The notes beneath the pieces are model-generated. The model was not told the origin of the DNA. It saw nothing but the letters and a program-made list of their open reading frames with translations, and ran no database searches. Below are positions 1-7,826 of a DNA stretch of 24,137 nucleotides, piece after piece (position 1 is the first letter of the stretch; each line of letters starts with the position of its first letter). A program made the translations under genes and the position numbers. This stretch comes from Stramonita haemastoma (taxonomy: Eukaryota; Mollusca; Gastropoda; Neogastropoda; Muricidae), in assembly GCA_030674155.1 (NCBI GenBank), contig CM060328.1, positions 45,887,523 through 45,911,659 of the forward strand, in the 5' to 3' direction.

Positions 1-205
1 TGATAATAACAATCTTGTCAAAGTAGACTTTTGGTTCATATGCACAATACTGACGGGATTTTAATTAGCACCAGCCCTTTTTTAAATCAAGAAAATGAAC
101 TTGCTTTTTGTTGCCAAATAATTAAGAAGAAAAGAAGTATGTGTTGGGTCTGAGGTTAAAAAAAAGCAAGATAAAAATGATGAAGCGATTAGGCATGATA
201 ACTAC

Positions 206-392
206 CTGGTACACTGCTTGTGTTTCTGCGTGTGCTAGCTCAGAATAGGCTGCACTGACCACCACCAAAGTGACCCAGCAGCAAGGGAAGAAGGCCCCTC
301 TGGCTGGTGGCCTCACGGCGGCCTGACATTAATGAGCTGCCTGTAACCTTCTGATCCCCAAGGGTGCAGCAGCATCACGAATCTGAGTATGG
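206..392 (-). other. Weak exon-like stretch, unknown protein, left copy
   Basis: On the minus strand a pyrimidine-rich tract ending in CCTCAG precedes 392, and a CAG/GTAGTC donor-like junction lies at 206/205, so 206-392 could be an internal exon of 187 bp. A shorter alternative starts after a second acceptor-like CAG at about 254. The last residues before the donor read AAYSELAHAETQAVYQ in both copies. The right-hand copy is 185 bp over the same span, so the upstream frame differs between them. I do not recognise the protein, and both splice signals could occur by chance. Confidence 0.15.
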
Positions 393-769
393 CTGAGGTG
401 GGAAGATCGAGAGGAGCAGCGTGAGAACAGCAAGAACGTCGCAGAAAATAAGGCATCAGAAAAAAAGTTTTTAATGTGCCGATATGTTAAGAAAAACATA
501 CTTTAACGCTAAAACCAGCAGACATTAAACACCCTTTAAAAGTCCTAGGGCAAAAAAAAAATACCACGTACATTGCAGTCTCCTTACAACATCCATTCAA
601 AACTGTCTACGCTTTGCAGTTCAAATCAGTTCAAATATCAAAACTGTGTCGACGAGTACATCAAGGACAGAAGAGGAGACGGCGGCAAATGAAGACAGTG
701 TGTGGCCTCACACTAACTGAACCGAGCAGCACGTGCCCTGTGACTGTCCCTACGTCGCCTGAACCTCCA

Positions 770-923
770 CCCTCCGATCAAGTGTTGTGTGCACAGGAAA
801 GGCTGAAGAGGCAGGGGACGTGAGAGTTAAGCTCTCTTCTTGTAATGAAATTGGGCTGGTCCGTTGACGAAAAAAAAAATCAATAGGACGACAGCGTTGT
901 TAGCTCCCTTGGATGGAGATGGC
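770..923 (+). repeat. R5 dispersed repeat, copy 1
   Basis: A block of about 150 bp found four times in the window in the same orientation (also near 5989, 19782 and 21957). Shared landmarks are GGCTGAAGAGGCA, GTGAGAGTTAAGCTCTCTTC, GTAATGAAATTGGGCTGGT, then an A-run with AATCAATAGGACGACAGCG and TTGTTAGCTCC. I see no A or B box, so it is not an obvious tRNA SINE. A short frame through it (reading DVRVKLSSCNEIGLV) survives in two other copies, probably only because the DNA is conserved. In this copy a SINE-free minisatellite follows about 80 bp downstream. Confidence 0.75.
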
Positions 924-1004
924 AAAGTGGCATGTGCTGTTTTGTGACGCGGTGACCCCACTGAGGGCAGAGAGGGGAAGAAGAGGGAGCAGGGGAGAAG
1001 AACA

Positions 1005-1625
1005 GCAGTGGTCACTTACTGATGGACACTGTGACATTACTGAGGGGAGGGGAAGGAGAAGGGGGGGAGAAGAACAGTAGTGGTCACTTAGTGATGGACA
1101 CTGTGACATCACTGAGGGGAGGGGAAGGAGAAGGGGGGAGAAGAACAGTAGTGGTCACTTACTGATGGACACTGTGACATCAGTGAGCGGAGGGGAAGGA
1201 GAAGGGAGGAGAAGAACAGTGGTGGTCACTTAGTGATGGACACTGTGACATCACTGAGGGGAGGGGAAGGAGAGGGGAGAAGAACAGCAGTGGTCACTTA
1301 GTGATGGACACTGTGACATCACTGAGGGGAGGGGAAGGAGAAGGGGGGAGAAGAACAGCAGTGGTCACTTAGTGATGGACACTGTGACATCACTGAGGGG
1401 AGGGGAAGGAGAAGGGGGGGAGAAGAACAGCAGTGGTCACTTAGTGATGGACACTGCGACATCACTGAGGGGAGGGGAAGGAGAAGGGGGGGAGAAGAAC
1501 AGTGGTGGTCACTTACTGATGGACACTGTGACATCACTGAGGGGAGGGGAAGGAGAAGGGGGGAGAAGAACAGCAGTGGTCACTTAGTGATGGACACTGC
1601 GACATCACTAAGTGTAGGGGAGGAA
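1005..1625. repeat. 71-bp minisatellite, 9 units (left copy)
   Basis: The landmark GATGGACACTG recurs at 1021, 1093, 1164, 1235, 1303, 1374, 1446, 1518 and 1589, giving spacings of 72, 71, 71, 68, 71, 72, 72 and 71 bp. Each unit has a half with an inverted repeat (AGTGATG, 10-nt loop, CATCACT) and a purine half rich in GGGGAGGGGAAGGAGAAGGGG. The unit length is not a multiple of three, so open frames across it shift phase between units and are not coding evidence. The right-hand copy carries 11 units. Confidence 0.95.
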
Positions 1626-1870
1626 AGGTAAAGGCCTTTCATCTGCTACTTTCTTGGTCACGTCAGATTACCTTTGGTTTCATATCCCCACGGCTCTGAC
1701 TTTTTTTTTTTTTTTTTTTTTTTAAATAAGACGTCCTTGCAAACGAAGCAGTCACCAAAGAAACAGCTTTATTAACAGCACTTTAATGGTAGATAGTGAT
1801 GTGATTGATGGGTTAAAGTGGCAATTACACATGCCTATGAATAAATGTGCATCTCGCAGTGTTATAATTA

Positions 1871-1940
1871 ACGTCATCATCATCACTATCATCGTCATCG
1901 TCATCGCTATCATCTTCGTTGCTGTTACCATCGTCACAGT
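1871..1940. repeat. Imperfect CAT/CGT trinucleotide tract
   Basis: A run of ATC, GTC and ACC triplets, repeated at about 23185-23255 in the right-hand copy with few changes. It is simple-sequence DNA between the minisatellite and the S1 SINE. Confidence 0.8.
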
Positions 1941-1956
1941 TTCCATTGTCCTCAGT

Positions 1957-2324
1957 TATTATTATTTTATTTATTTATTTATTCTTTTATATCGAGGATA
2001 ATGGAGTAAGCACTCGTGCGCTTTTTTTTTTTTTTTTTACATCCAGTCCCCGTGTGTATGCAGTTTTGTAAAATCTTGTCATCTGTTCCCACAGGCACAC
2101 AATGGCCTACTCTTCCAAAAAGCGGAACAGGATTTAACGTGTGCGCAAGATGTTCTGCGTGTGTTCGCACACGAGGCCTCGGTTTATAGTCTCATCCGAA
2201 AGACTTTTGCGGCGAGTGGAGTCAGCATTGATGTTACTCCAGAGGAAAAATCCCTTCGAACGGGAATCGAACCCGGGTCGTCAAATTACGAGCGCAATGT
2301 TCTGACCACTAGGCTATCCCGCCC
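1957..2324 (-). mobile_element. S1 tRNA-derived SINE, full length
   Basis: On the minus strand the element starts near 2324 with a tRNA-like head: A box TAGCCTAGTGG, CGCTCGTAATT in the anticodon arm region, and B box GGTTCGATTCC. A body of about 280 bp follows, and the element ends in TATCCTCGATATAAAAG with an AATAAATAA-type tail near 1957. The same body is seen at eight or more other places in the window. The head resembles tRNA-Glu(CTC), but stem pairing is poor, so it is not a tRNA gene. I found no convincing target-site duplication. It lies in the duplicated segment, so its partner near 23270 is the same insertion event. Confidence 0.9.
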
Positions 2325-2504
2325 CCCATCATCAGTTCACGAGTCTATCAGTCTTTCAGCTCTTGAAAACAAGCCCAGCCACATCCGTCAAACATTGAAG
2401 CTATTTTCGTACATAGCTACCACCACGACCACCACCATCCCCAGTATGACCACTACTAACAACGGATTTTCTTTTTCATTTTTTTAATATTCAATATCAT
2501 ATTT

Positions 2505-2920
2505 TATATCATACCACTTAAAGTCACGGCAGATTTCTCTGCGTGAAATTCGGGCTGTTCTCCCCCCGGGGAGAGCGCATCGCCACAACAGCAGCACCAT
2601 CCAGTATTTTCTTTTTATTTTCCTGTCTGCAGCTGTATTTGTTTCCTTATCAGAGTGGCTTTTTTTCGTACAGAATTTTGCCAGAGACAACCCTCTTGTT
2701 GCCGTGGGTTCTTTTACGTACGTGGGCTAAATAATTCTGTGTAACACACGGGAACTCGTTTTATTGTTACATCCGAAAGTCTAGCAGCCAGACTACCACT
2801 CATGGTTTAATGGATGGGGGGAAAGTTTCGGGCCCAAAGGGTTCAAACCACCGCACACTACCGACCAGGACTTTTCCCTTTCTAGGCAGGCGCGTCACCA
2901 CTCGACCACCGATCCACGAG
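2505..2920 (-). mobile_element. S3 tRNA-derived SINE
   Basis: Reading the minus strand from about 2920, the head has A box TGGTCGAGTGG and a B-box-like GGTTTGAACCC. The body includes CCCCATCCATTAAACCATG, GTAAAAGAACCCACGGCAAC, then GCGCTCTCCCCGGGGGGAG and GCCCGAATTTC, and ends near AAGTGGTATGATAT with an A/T-rich tail. It matches the plus-strand copy at 7827-8260 and the truncated copy at the right window edge. The 3' part resembles SINE tails I associate with gastropod genomes (recall, not a search). No target-site duplication was found. Confidence 0.85.
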
Positions 2921-3127
2921 AGTTAACGCCACCATCATCGTGAAAGTGATGTAGAGGCTGGTGATTGTTACATCCTCCCTCTTTCACCCTGTGCACACTG
3001 TTTCATTGCAGGGGGCCAAGGAGACACGGTTCAAGACGTCCGTGTACATACTGTCGTCATTTGTTCCACACTGCTTTTATAAATCTATGACCGGCAAGGA
3101 AGCACAAAGTGTTACCCAGAGTGGCAT
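2921..3127. other. Unique spacer, no recognised feature
   Basis: Between the S3 head and the CCATCA satellite. A pyrimidine-rich stretch ending TTCATTGCAG near 3012 looks like a splice acceptor, and one frame stays open after it, but that frame runs straight into the satellite and I recognise no protein. Confidence 0.5.
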
Positions 3128-3640
3128 ACATCCCTCATCCACAATCAGCCATCGTCAACCATCAGCCATCGACCATCCATCTTCAACCATCCATCATACA
3201 TCATCAACCATCCATCATTAACCATAAACCATCAACCATCCATCATACATCATCAACCATCCATCATCAATCATCAAACATCCGCCATCAATCATTAACC
3301 ATCAGTCATCCACCATCAAACATCCGCCATCCATCATTAACCATCAACCATCCACCATCAATGCCATCCGTCAGCCATCATCCACCATCCACCATCCATC
3401 ATCTACCATCCATCATCCACCGTCCATTATTAACCATCAACCATCAATGCCATCCATCATCCATCATCCACCATCCACCATCCATCAGCCATCATCCACC
3501 ATCCATCATTAACCATCAACCATCCACCATCAATGCCATCCACCATCCATCATCCACCATCCATGATCCACCATCCACCATCCATCAGCCATCAGCCAGC
3601 AGCCATCATTAACCATCTCATATTAACCATCCACCATCAA
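3128..3640. repeat. CCATCA/CCATCC-type degenerate satellite
   Basis: About 510 bp made of CCATC and ATCA words in irregular order (CCATCAACC, CATCCATCATC, ACCATCCACCATC). The base unit is about 4 bp (CATC/CATT) with higher-order copies of 20-40 bp; for example blocks containing CATCAATGCCATCC recur near 3356, 3445 and 3530. The strand is almost free of G. A 167-residue open frame of His, Pro, Ser, Thr and Ile is a by-product of the repeat. Confidence 0.93.
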
Positions 3641-3733
3641 TGTTCACCATTCTGTGCCAGGGTGGTATTTTACAAAACAATCTTCGTAAAGAACATTACC
3701 GAGGGTCACGTTTTGTATCAAGGTGGCGTGTTT

Positions 3734-3962
<229 letters not shown>

Positions 3963-4070
3963 AATGCAAATGATGACATAACTTCAGTTCATTGTCACCT
4001 GCAAGCACTGCCAATCACCATTAGCCTTCCTCTCTACTTTTGGTTACAAAAGAAAATTGGTCCTCCAAAT

Positions 4071-4717
<647 letters not shown>

Positions 4718-4719
<2 letters not shown>

Positions 4720-5534
4720 TAGTTCCTCATTAAGAGCTCTGGGGTTTAACAATGGTGAGATTTTGCGTTTGCAACCGTTTTCACACACCATTAAGGTAGC
4801 CGCACTACTACTTCGCAGATGGTCCAGGTATATAAATAAGCTATGAGCAAGAACTTGAGCAGCACCAAGGCTGTTTTGATGGTTGTTTTTTTTACATCAA
4901 GAGGATGACCTACTGTAAAAAAAACAACTTCCAAGGTAAGAAGAATTGTACCTTGTGTTAGTATTTTAAAGCAATGTTAGGTGATTGTGATAAAAAAGAG
5001 CGGGCATGATATCATTTTCGCAGTCTATGTTACTGCACTGTCAAGCTCAGCTCAACATCAACAGTTAACATGTTAGCAGACGATAGAGAAATGTCTTCTT
5101 TCAAACAAACAAGCATTACGTGTATAAACTTGCTGCGTCATAAAGTCAAATACCAGTCAAAATACGATTTTGATAAAAGTATTATTTTTGTGGTTATTGA
5201 TGATTTATTGATACATTTTTGTTTGATGCCACACATCCAGTAGGGATTTTACATCTGTTTACCCGGGAAGTCGGAATGCAGCCATCTTATTAGTGGGCAA
5301 ACCCCCCCAAAGACGGTGGTATATGCAAACATCTCACAGTGATGAACCTCGGGGCTTTAGCCAATGAACAACAACAACAGCAAAACCTAGCACTCAACAA
5401 CACGGCTGTTAGAACTAAGGCAGGAACTGCAATACAGCAGCAAGTTTGAACCACACCTATTCTTGCAAAAGCCTTGGGTTGGTTTAAAATGTACAAAACA
5501 ACTTGAAAGGTAAGGGGAATGTAAAGGTGTCCCA
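4718..5534. other. Unique AT-rich spacer, nothing recognised
   Basis: About 800 bp with no long open frame, tRNA-like box, tandem repeat or similarity to the other repeats here. A short CAACAACAACAGCA run lies at about 5369. I cannot assign a function. Confidence 0.5.
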
Positions 5535-5825
5535 TAACCTATGTGGTCGTAGGGGAGCGAGGCATCAAAGACCTCAGCTTCTCTAGGGGCCAGCATATTG
5601 AGGGGGCGCCCATCTCTCCGTCGCTGGCTTTACCTTCCTTGACCCTTAAGAGGGAGGTACCCATTTACAGCTGGGTGAACTGGGGGACTGTATGGAGCCA
5701 AGGCATGCAAACGGTCACCCATCCAACTAGTAACCACGCTCGATGCTGCTTAACCTTAGCTGGGGGGCGGGGGGGGGGGGGGGGGGGAGAAGCGAATGCT
5801 CTGACCACGGAGCTATCCCGTCCCC
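5535..5825 (-). mobile_element. S4 composite SINE: tRNA-like head plus 5S rRNA-like segment
   Basis: Read on the minus strand from 5825, the element opens with a tRNA-like head (GGGACGGGATAGCTCCGTGG, GTCAGAGCATTCGCT), then a G/C homopolymer that interrupts it (5762-5787). Next comes a stretch closely matching the middle of 5S rRNA: GTTAAGCAGC, GTGGTTACTAG and TTGGATGGGTGACCG at 5754-5712. After that are TGCCTTGGCTCC, CCCAGCTGTAAATGGGTACC, AAGGTAAAGCCAGCGACGGA and ATATGCTGGCCCCTAGAGAAG, ending near TCCCCTACGAC. A second copy on the plus strand at 7008-7535 shows the same order. The combination suggests a SINE with both a tRNA-type and a 5S-type internal promoter region. Confidence 0.75.
5712..5754 (-). 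other. 5S rRNA-like internal segment of S4
   Basis: The 43 nt on the minus strand run from GTTAAGCAGC through GTGGTTACTAG to TTGGATGGGTGACCG. In animal 5S rRNA the corresponding region contains the A-block/C-block internal control region (TTAAGCAGC ... TTGGATGGGTGACCGCC). Only this middle part is present and the flanks differ, so it is not a 5S gene. The match is from memory of the 5S sequence. Confidence 0.75.
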
Positions 5826-5988
5826 CTGTTTTAATGAGTGAAGACGCAAAAGAAGCAAACGGTAATCGAATACATTTTGCAGTCTCACAAAATTCGAGCC
5901 CCCCACCCCCCACCCCCCTCCCACTCCCGTCTCTTTCTTGTCCTCATGTTGCCTACTCCCTCCCCCTCCCGCCCTCCTCCCCCACAAC
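5826..5988. other. Spacer with C-rich tract
   Basis: Between S4 and R5; contains a pyrimidine stretch (CCCCCCACCCCCCACCCCCC and similar, 5898-5990). No gene recognised. Confidence 0.5.
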
Positions 5989-6137
5989 CCCTCGGATTAA
6001 GTGCCGTGTGCATAGGACAGGCTGAAGAGGCAAAGGACGTGAGAGTTAAGCTCTCTTCTTGTAATGAAATTGGGCTGGTCTGTTGTTGAAAAAATCAATT
6101 AGGACGACAGCGTTGTTAGCTCCTTGGATTCAGATGG
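5989..6137 (+). repeat. R5 dispersed repeat, copy 2
   Basis: Shares all landmarks with the copy at 770-923 (GGCTGAAGAGGCA, GTGAGAGTTAAGCTCTCTTC, TGAAATTGGGCTGGT, ACGACAGCGTTGTTAGCTCC) with a few substitutions. The flanks are unrelated to the duplicated segment, so this is an independent copy and shows that R5 is dispersed, not just part of the terminal duplication. After GATGG the similarity ends and no minisatellite follows. Confidence 0.75.
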
Positions 6138-6398
6138 GGGGAGTGGTGACCGTTGTCCTCTGGCACAGTGATCGCACCTCAGGTGGGGAAAAAAGGGGGC
6201 AGAAAGAGTTGGGCGTTCGTCGAGTGAGGGAAGTCCAGTCATATCGGGATGCTTGGAATGTTCCCCTTCTTCAGCCTGCCTGTTGTTTTGAGGCTGATGA
6301 AGGTCAATGTAGCATCCGTTCCCGTCGGCACACCAATGATCTCCTCCTTTGTATTAATCCTTCTTCAGGGTGGGGAGATGTGAGAGTTTCCGCTTGAT
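6138..6398. other. Unique spacer with an imperfect hairpin
   Basis: No repeat family or protein recognised. At 6265-6303, CCTTCTTCAGCCT and AGGCTGATGAAGG form a 13-bp inverted repeat with one mismatch around a 13-nt loop. Confidence 0.5.
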
Positions 6399-6401
6399 TT
6401 A

Positions 6402-6425
6402 GATGATGATAACAATAATAATATG

Positions 6426-6457
<32 letters not shown>

Positions 6458-6460
6458 AAC
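6402..6460. repeat. (AAT)n/(GAT)n microsatellite
   Basis: Runs of AATAAT with GATAAT interruptions. Confidence 0.9.
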
Positions 6461-6578
6461 ATTGTGTGGAATTTATACAACGCTGAATCTTGTAAAGTAA
6501 GAAATTGAAGCGCTTTTATTCAAAACATTTACACGCATGCAACCATCCACAATTATGATTAACAGATAACAAATTTAC

Positions 6579-6579
<1 letters not shown>

Positions 6580-6630
<51 letters not shown>

Positions 6631-6670
6631 CACACACACACACACACACGGGGGGGGGGGGGGGGGGGGG
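6580..6670. repeat. (CA)n followed by poly-G
   Basis: About 35 CA units with a single G interruption (6580-6649) pass straight into a run of 21 Gs (6650-6670). The poly-G abuts the tRNA-like head of an S1 SINE, whose normal 5' end is GGCGGGATAGCC, so the run probably grew at the element's G-rich start. Confidence 0.95.
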
Positions 6671-6880
6671 ATAGCCTAGTGGTTAAGAACATTGCGCTCG
6701 CAATTTGACGACCCGGGTTCGGAAAGGGGAACAGGATTTTACCTGTGCGCAAGATGTGTGTGCCTTCGTTCGCACACGGGGCCTCGGTTTATAGTCTCAT
6801 CCGACGGACTTTTAGGGAGAGTGGAGTCGCACTGATGTTAACTCCAGGGCAAATATCCCCTCGAACGGGAATCGAACCCG
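6667..6880. mobile_element. S1 SINE with internally inverted body
   Basis: The plus-strand head (ATAGCCTAGTGGTTAAGAAC ... CCCGGGTTCG, to 6721) is followed by an S1 body in minus orientation (6722-6872: GGAACAGGATTTT, TTCGCACACGGGGCCTCGG, GAGAGTGGAGTC, CGAACGGGAAT) that stops exactly at the B box at 6873-6880. The 8-bp word CGGGTTCG at 6714-6721 and its complement CGAACCCG at 6873-6880 bound the inverted part. The head and body are complementary halves of one element. The 3' third of S1 is missing. Confidence 0.8.
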
Positions 6881-7054
6881 TGTTGGTTGTGTTATGTGTG
6901 TGTGTGTGTTTGACATTGCATTTTTCTTGGTGGTACTCTCTCTTCATTCAGGGTTTGGATTAAGAGGATGACGTGTTAATATGTCTCTGTTACCTCCCTT
7001 TGGACAAGATTGCTCAGTGGTCAGAGCGCTCGCTCTTCCAAAGCTAAGGTGACC

Positions 7055-7095
7055 TAAGCGGCGTTGAGTGTGGCTACCCAATGAATGGGTGGCCG
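7055..7095 (+). other. 5S rRNA-like internal segment of the second S4
   Basis: This stretch aligns to the 5S-like part of the other S4 copy and to 5S rRNA, but is more diverged (TAAGCGGCGTTGAG, TGGCTACCCA, ATGAATGGGTGGCCG). Its presence at the same place in both copies shows that it belongs to the family. Confidence 0.6.
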
Positions 7096-7182
7096 TTAGC
7101 AGCGCCTTGGCTTCAGCACAGTCCCAGGGAAGGTAAAGCAGCGAGGGAGAGGAGATGGACACCGCCCTCAATATGCTGGCCC

Positions 7183-7196
7183 CTAGACAAGCTCAG
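7183..7196. repeat. Target-site duplication, left, of S2
   Basis: CTAGACAAGCTCAG here and CTAGACAAGCTGAG at 7492-7505 are 14-bp direct repeats with one mismatch bounding the S2 SINE. The right-hand version matches the S4 consensus seen at 5535-5825. Confidence 0.88.
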
Positions 7197-7491
7197 CCGC
7201 CGCTGTGGCTAGTGGTTAGGGCGTTGTACTCGTAATCTAAAGGTTGCGGGTTCGATCCCAGCTATTCCGCTATGGCGTTGTGCCCTTGGAAAAGGCACTT
7301 TACGGCTATTTTCTCACCCCACCCAGGTGTAAAAGGGCGTGGTACCAACCTTGTGTTGGGGGTTAACCCTGCGATAGACTGGCGTCCTATCCAGGGGGGA
7401 GTCTATGACTCTCAGTCGCTTAACGCCACAGAAACCGGGATAAGCACCGGCCTGATGAGCCTTATGGCTCGGGACAGACTTTAACTTTTAA
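7197..7491 (+). mobile_element. S2 tRNA-derived SINE with target-site duplication
   Basis: A 295-bp element. The head has the A-box region TGTGGCTAGTGGTTAGGGCG and the B box GGTTCGATCCC (7250-7260). A conserved body follows: CCCTTGGAAAAGGCACTTTA, GTGTTGGGGGTTAACCCTGC, GATAGACTGGCGTCCTATCC, GTCGCTTAACGCCACAGAAA, CCGGCCTGATGAGCC, ending GACTTTAACTTTTAA. The central GACTGGCGTCC part recalls conserved cores described in several metazoan SINE/LINE families, but I cannot name the family. A 14-bp duplication flanks it and it sits inside an S4 element, so it is younger than that S4. A second copy lies at 16313-16614 on the other strand. Confidence 0.92.
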
Positions 7492-7535
7492 CTAGACAAG
7501 CTGAGATCTGTGACATCTCTGATAGATCGGTGGTC
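7492..7535 (+). mobile_element. S4 composite SINE, 3' part
   Basis: CTAGACAAGCTGAGATCTGT followed by GACATCTCTGATAGATCGG continues the S4 body interrupted at 7196; the first 14 bp are the right-hand target-site duplication. Compare CTAGAGAAGCTGAGGTCTTT in the other S4. A poly-A run of 17 bases begins at about 7539. Confidence 0.75.
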
Positions 7536-7590
7536 TTTAAAAAAAAAAAAAAAAAGTCTTCATCTATGTATTTGTTCTTTTTATATAATT

Positions 7591-7826
7591 TTACTTATTC
7601 TTTTTACATCGAGAATAATGCAATAAGCACTCGTGTGCTTTTTTTTTTTTTTATTTTTTACATCAAGTCCCTGTATGTATGTAGTTTTGTAAATTTTTGT
7701 AATCTGTACCCACCGGCACACGATGACCTACTCTTACGAAAAACGGAACAGGATTTAGCGTTTTGCGCAAGATGTTCTGCGTGCGTTCGCACACGGAGCC
7801 TCGGTTTATAATCTCATCCGAAGGGG
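7591..7826 (-). mobile_element. S1 SINE, 5'-truncated
   Basis: Contains the S1 3' end (ACATCGAGAATAATGCAATA on the plus strand, the T-run and ACATCAAGTCCCTGTATGTA) and body up to TCTCATCCGAAGG, where it stops. The tRNA head and the first roughly 110 bp are missing. Its truncated end directly abuts the 5' end of an S3 element on the opposite strand. Confidence 0.88.

Larger units (their letters stand above)
1..2818. repeat. Left copy of a >=2.8 kb direct duplication
   Basis: This segment matches 21195-24137 in the same orientation along its whole length. The order of sub-elements is the same: exon-like stretch, R5, 71-bp minisatellite, CAT/CGT tract, S1 SINE, S3 SINE. Differences are mostly single-base indels, scattered substitutions (for example near 155, 200 and 630) and two fewer minisatellite units. 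The left edge is the window edge and the right edge is set only by where the other copy runs out of window, so the true duplication may be longer. It carries no recognisable gene. It could be a segmental duplication, or two haplotypes placed in series by the assembler. Confidence 0.93.
7008..7196 (+). mobile_element. S4 composite SINE, 5' part, interrupted by S2
   Basis: The head carries ATTGCTCAGTGGTCAGAGCG, then GCTAAGGTGACC and a 5S-like part (TAAGCGGCG ... AATGAATGGGTGGCCG, 7055-7095), then GCCTTGGCTTC, AAGGTAAAGCAGCGAGGGAG and ATATGCTGGCCCCTAGACAA. It aligns in order with the minus-strand S4 at 5535-5825. It breaks at 7196, where an S2 SINE has inserted, and resumes at 7492. Relative to the other S4 this copy lacks most of the CAGCTGTAAATGGGTACC part. 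Confidence 0.75.

Noticed and set aside
1005..1625. TGACATCA in each minisatellite unit as a CRE-like binding site array
   Set aside because: It departs from TGACGTCA at the key central base pair and there is no promoter or gene nearby.
1005..1625. CRISPR-like array (regular repeats)
   Set aside because: The whole 71-bp unit repeats with no variable spacers, and the genome is eukaryotic.
2270..2324. tRNA-Glu-like gene on the minus strand (also near 23580-23632 and 6671-6721)
   Set aside because: A and B boxes are good, but the acceptor and anticodon stems pair poorly and the sequence continues into the S1 body, so these are SINE heads.
5712..5754. A 5S rRNA gene
   Set aside because: Only the central part resembles 5S; the 5' and 3' stems are absent and the same piece sits within the S4 repeat twice.
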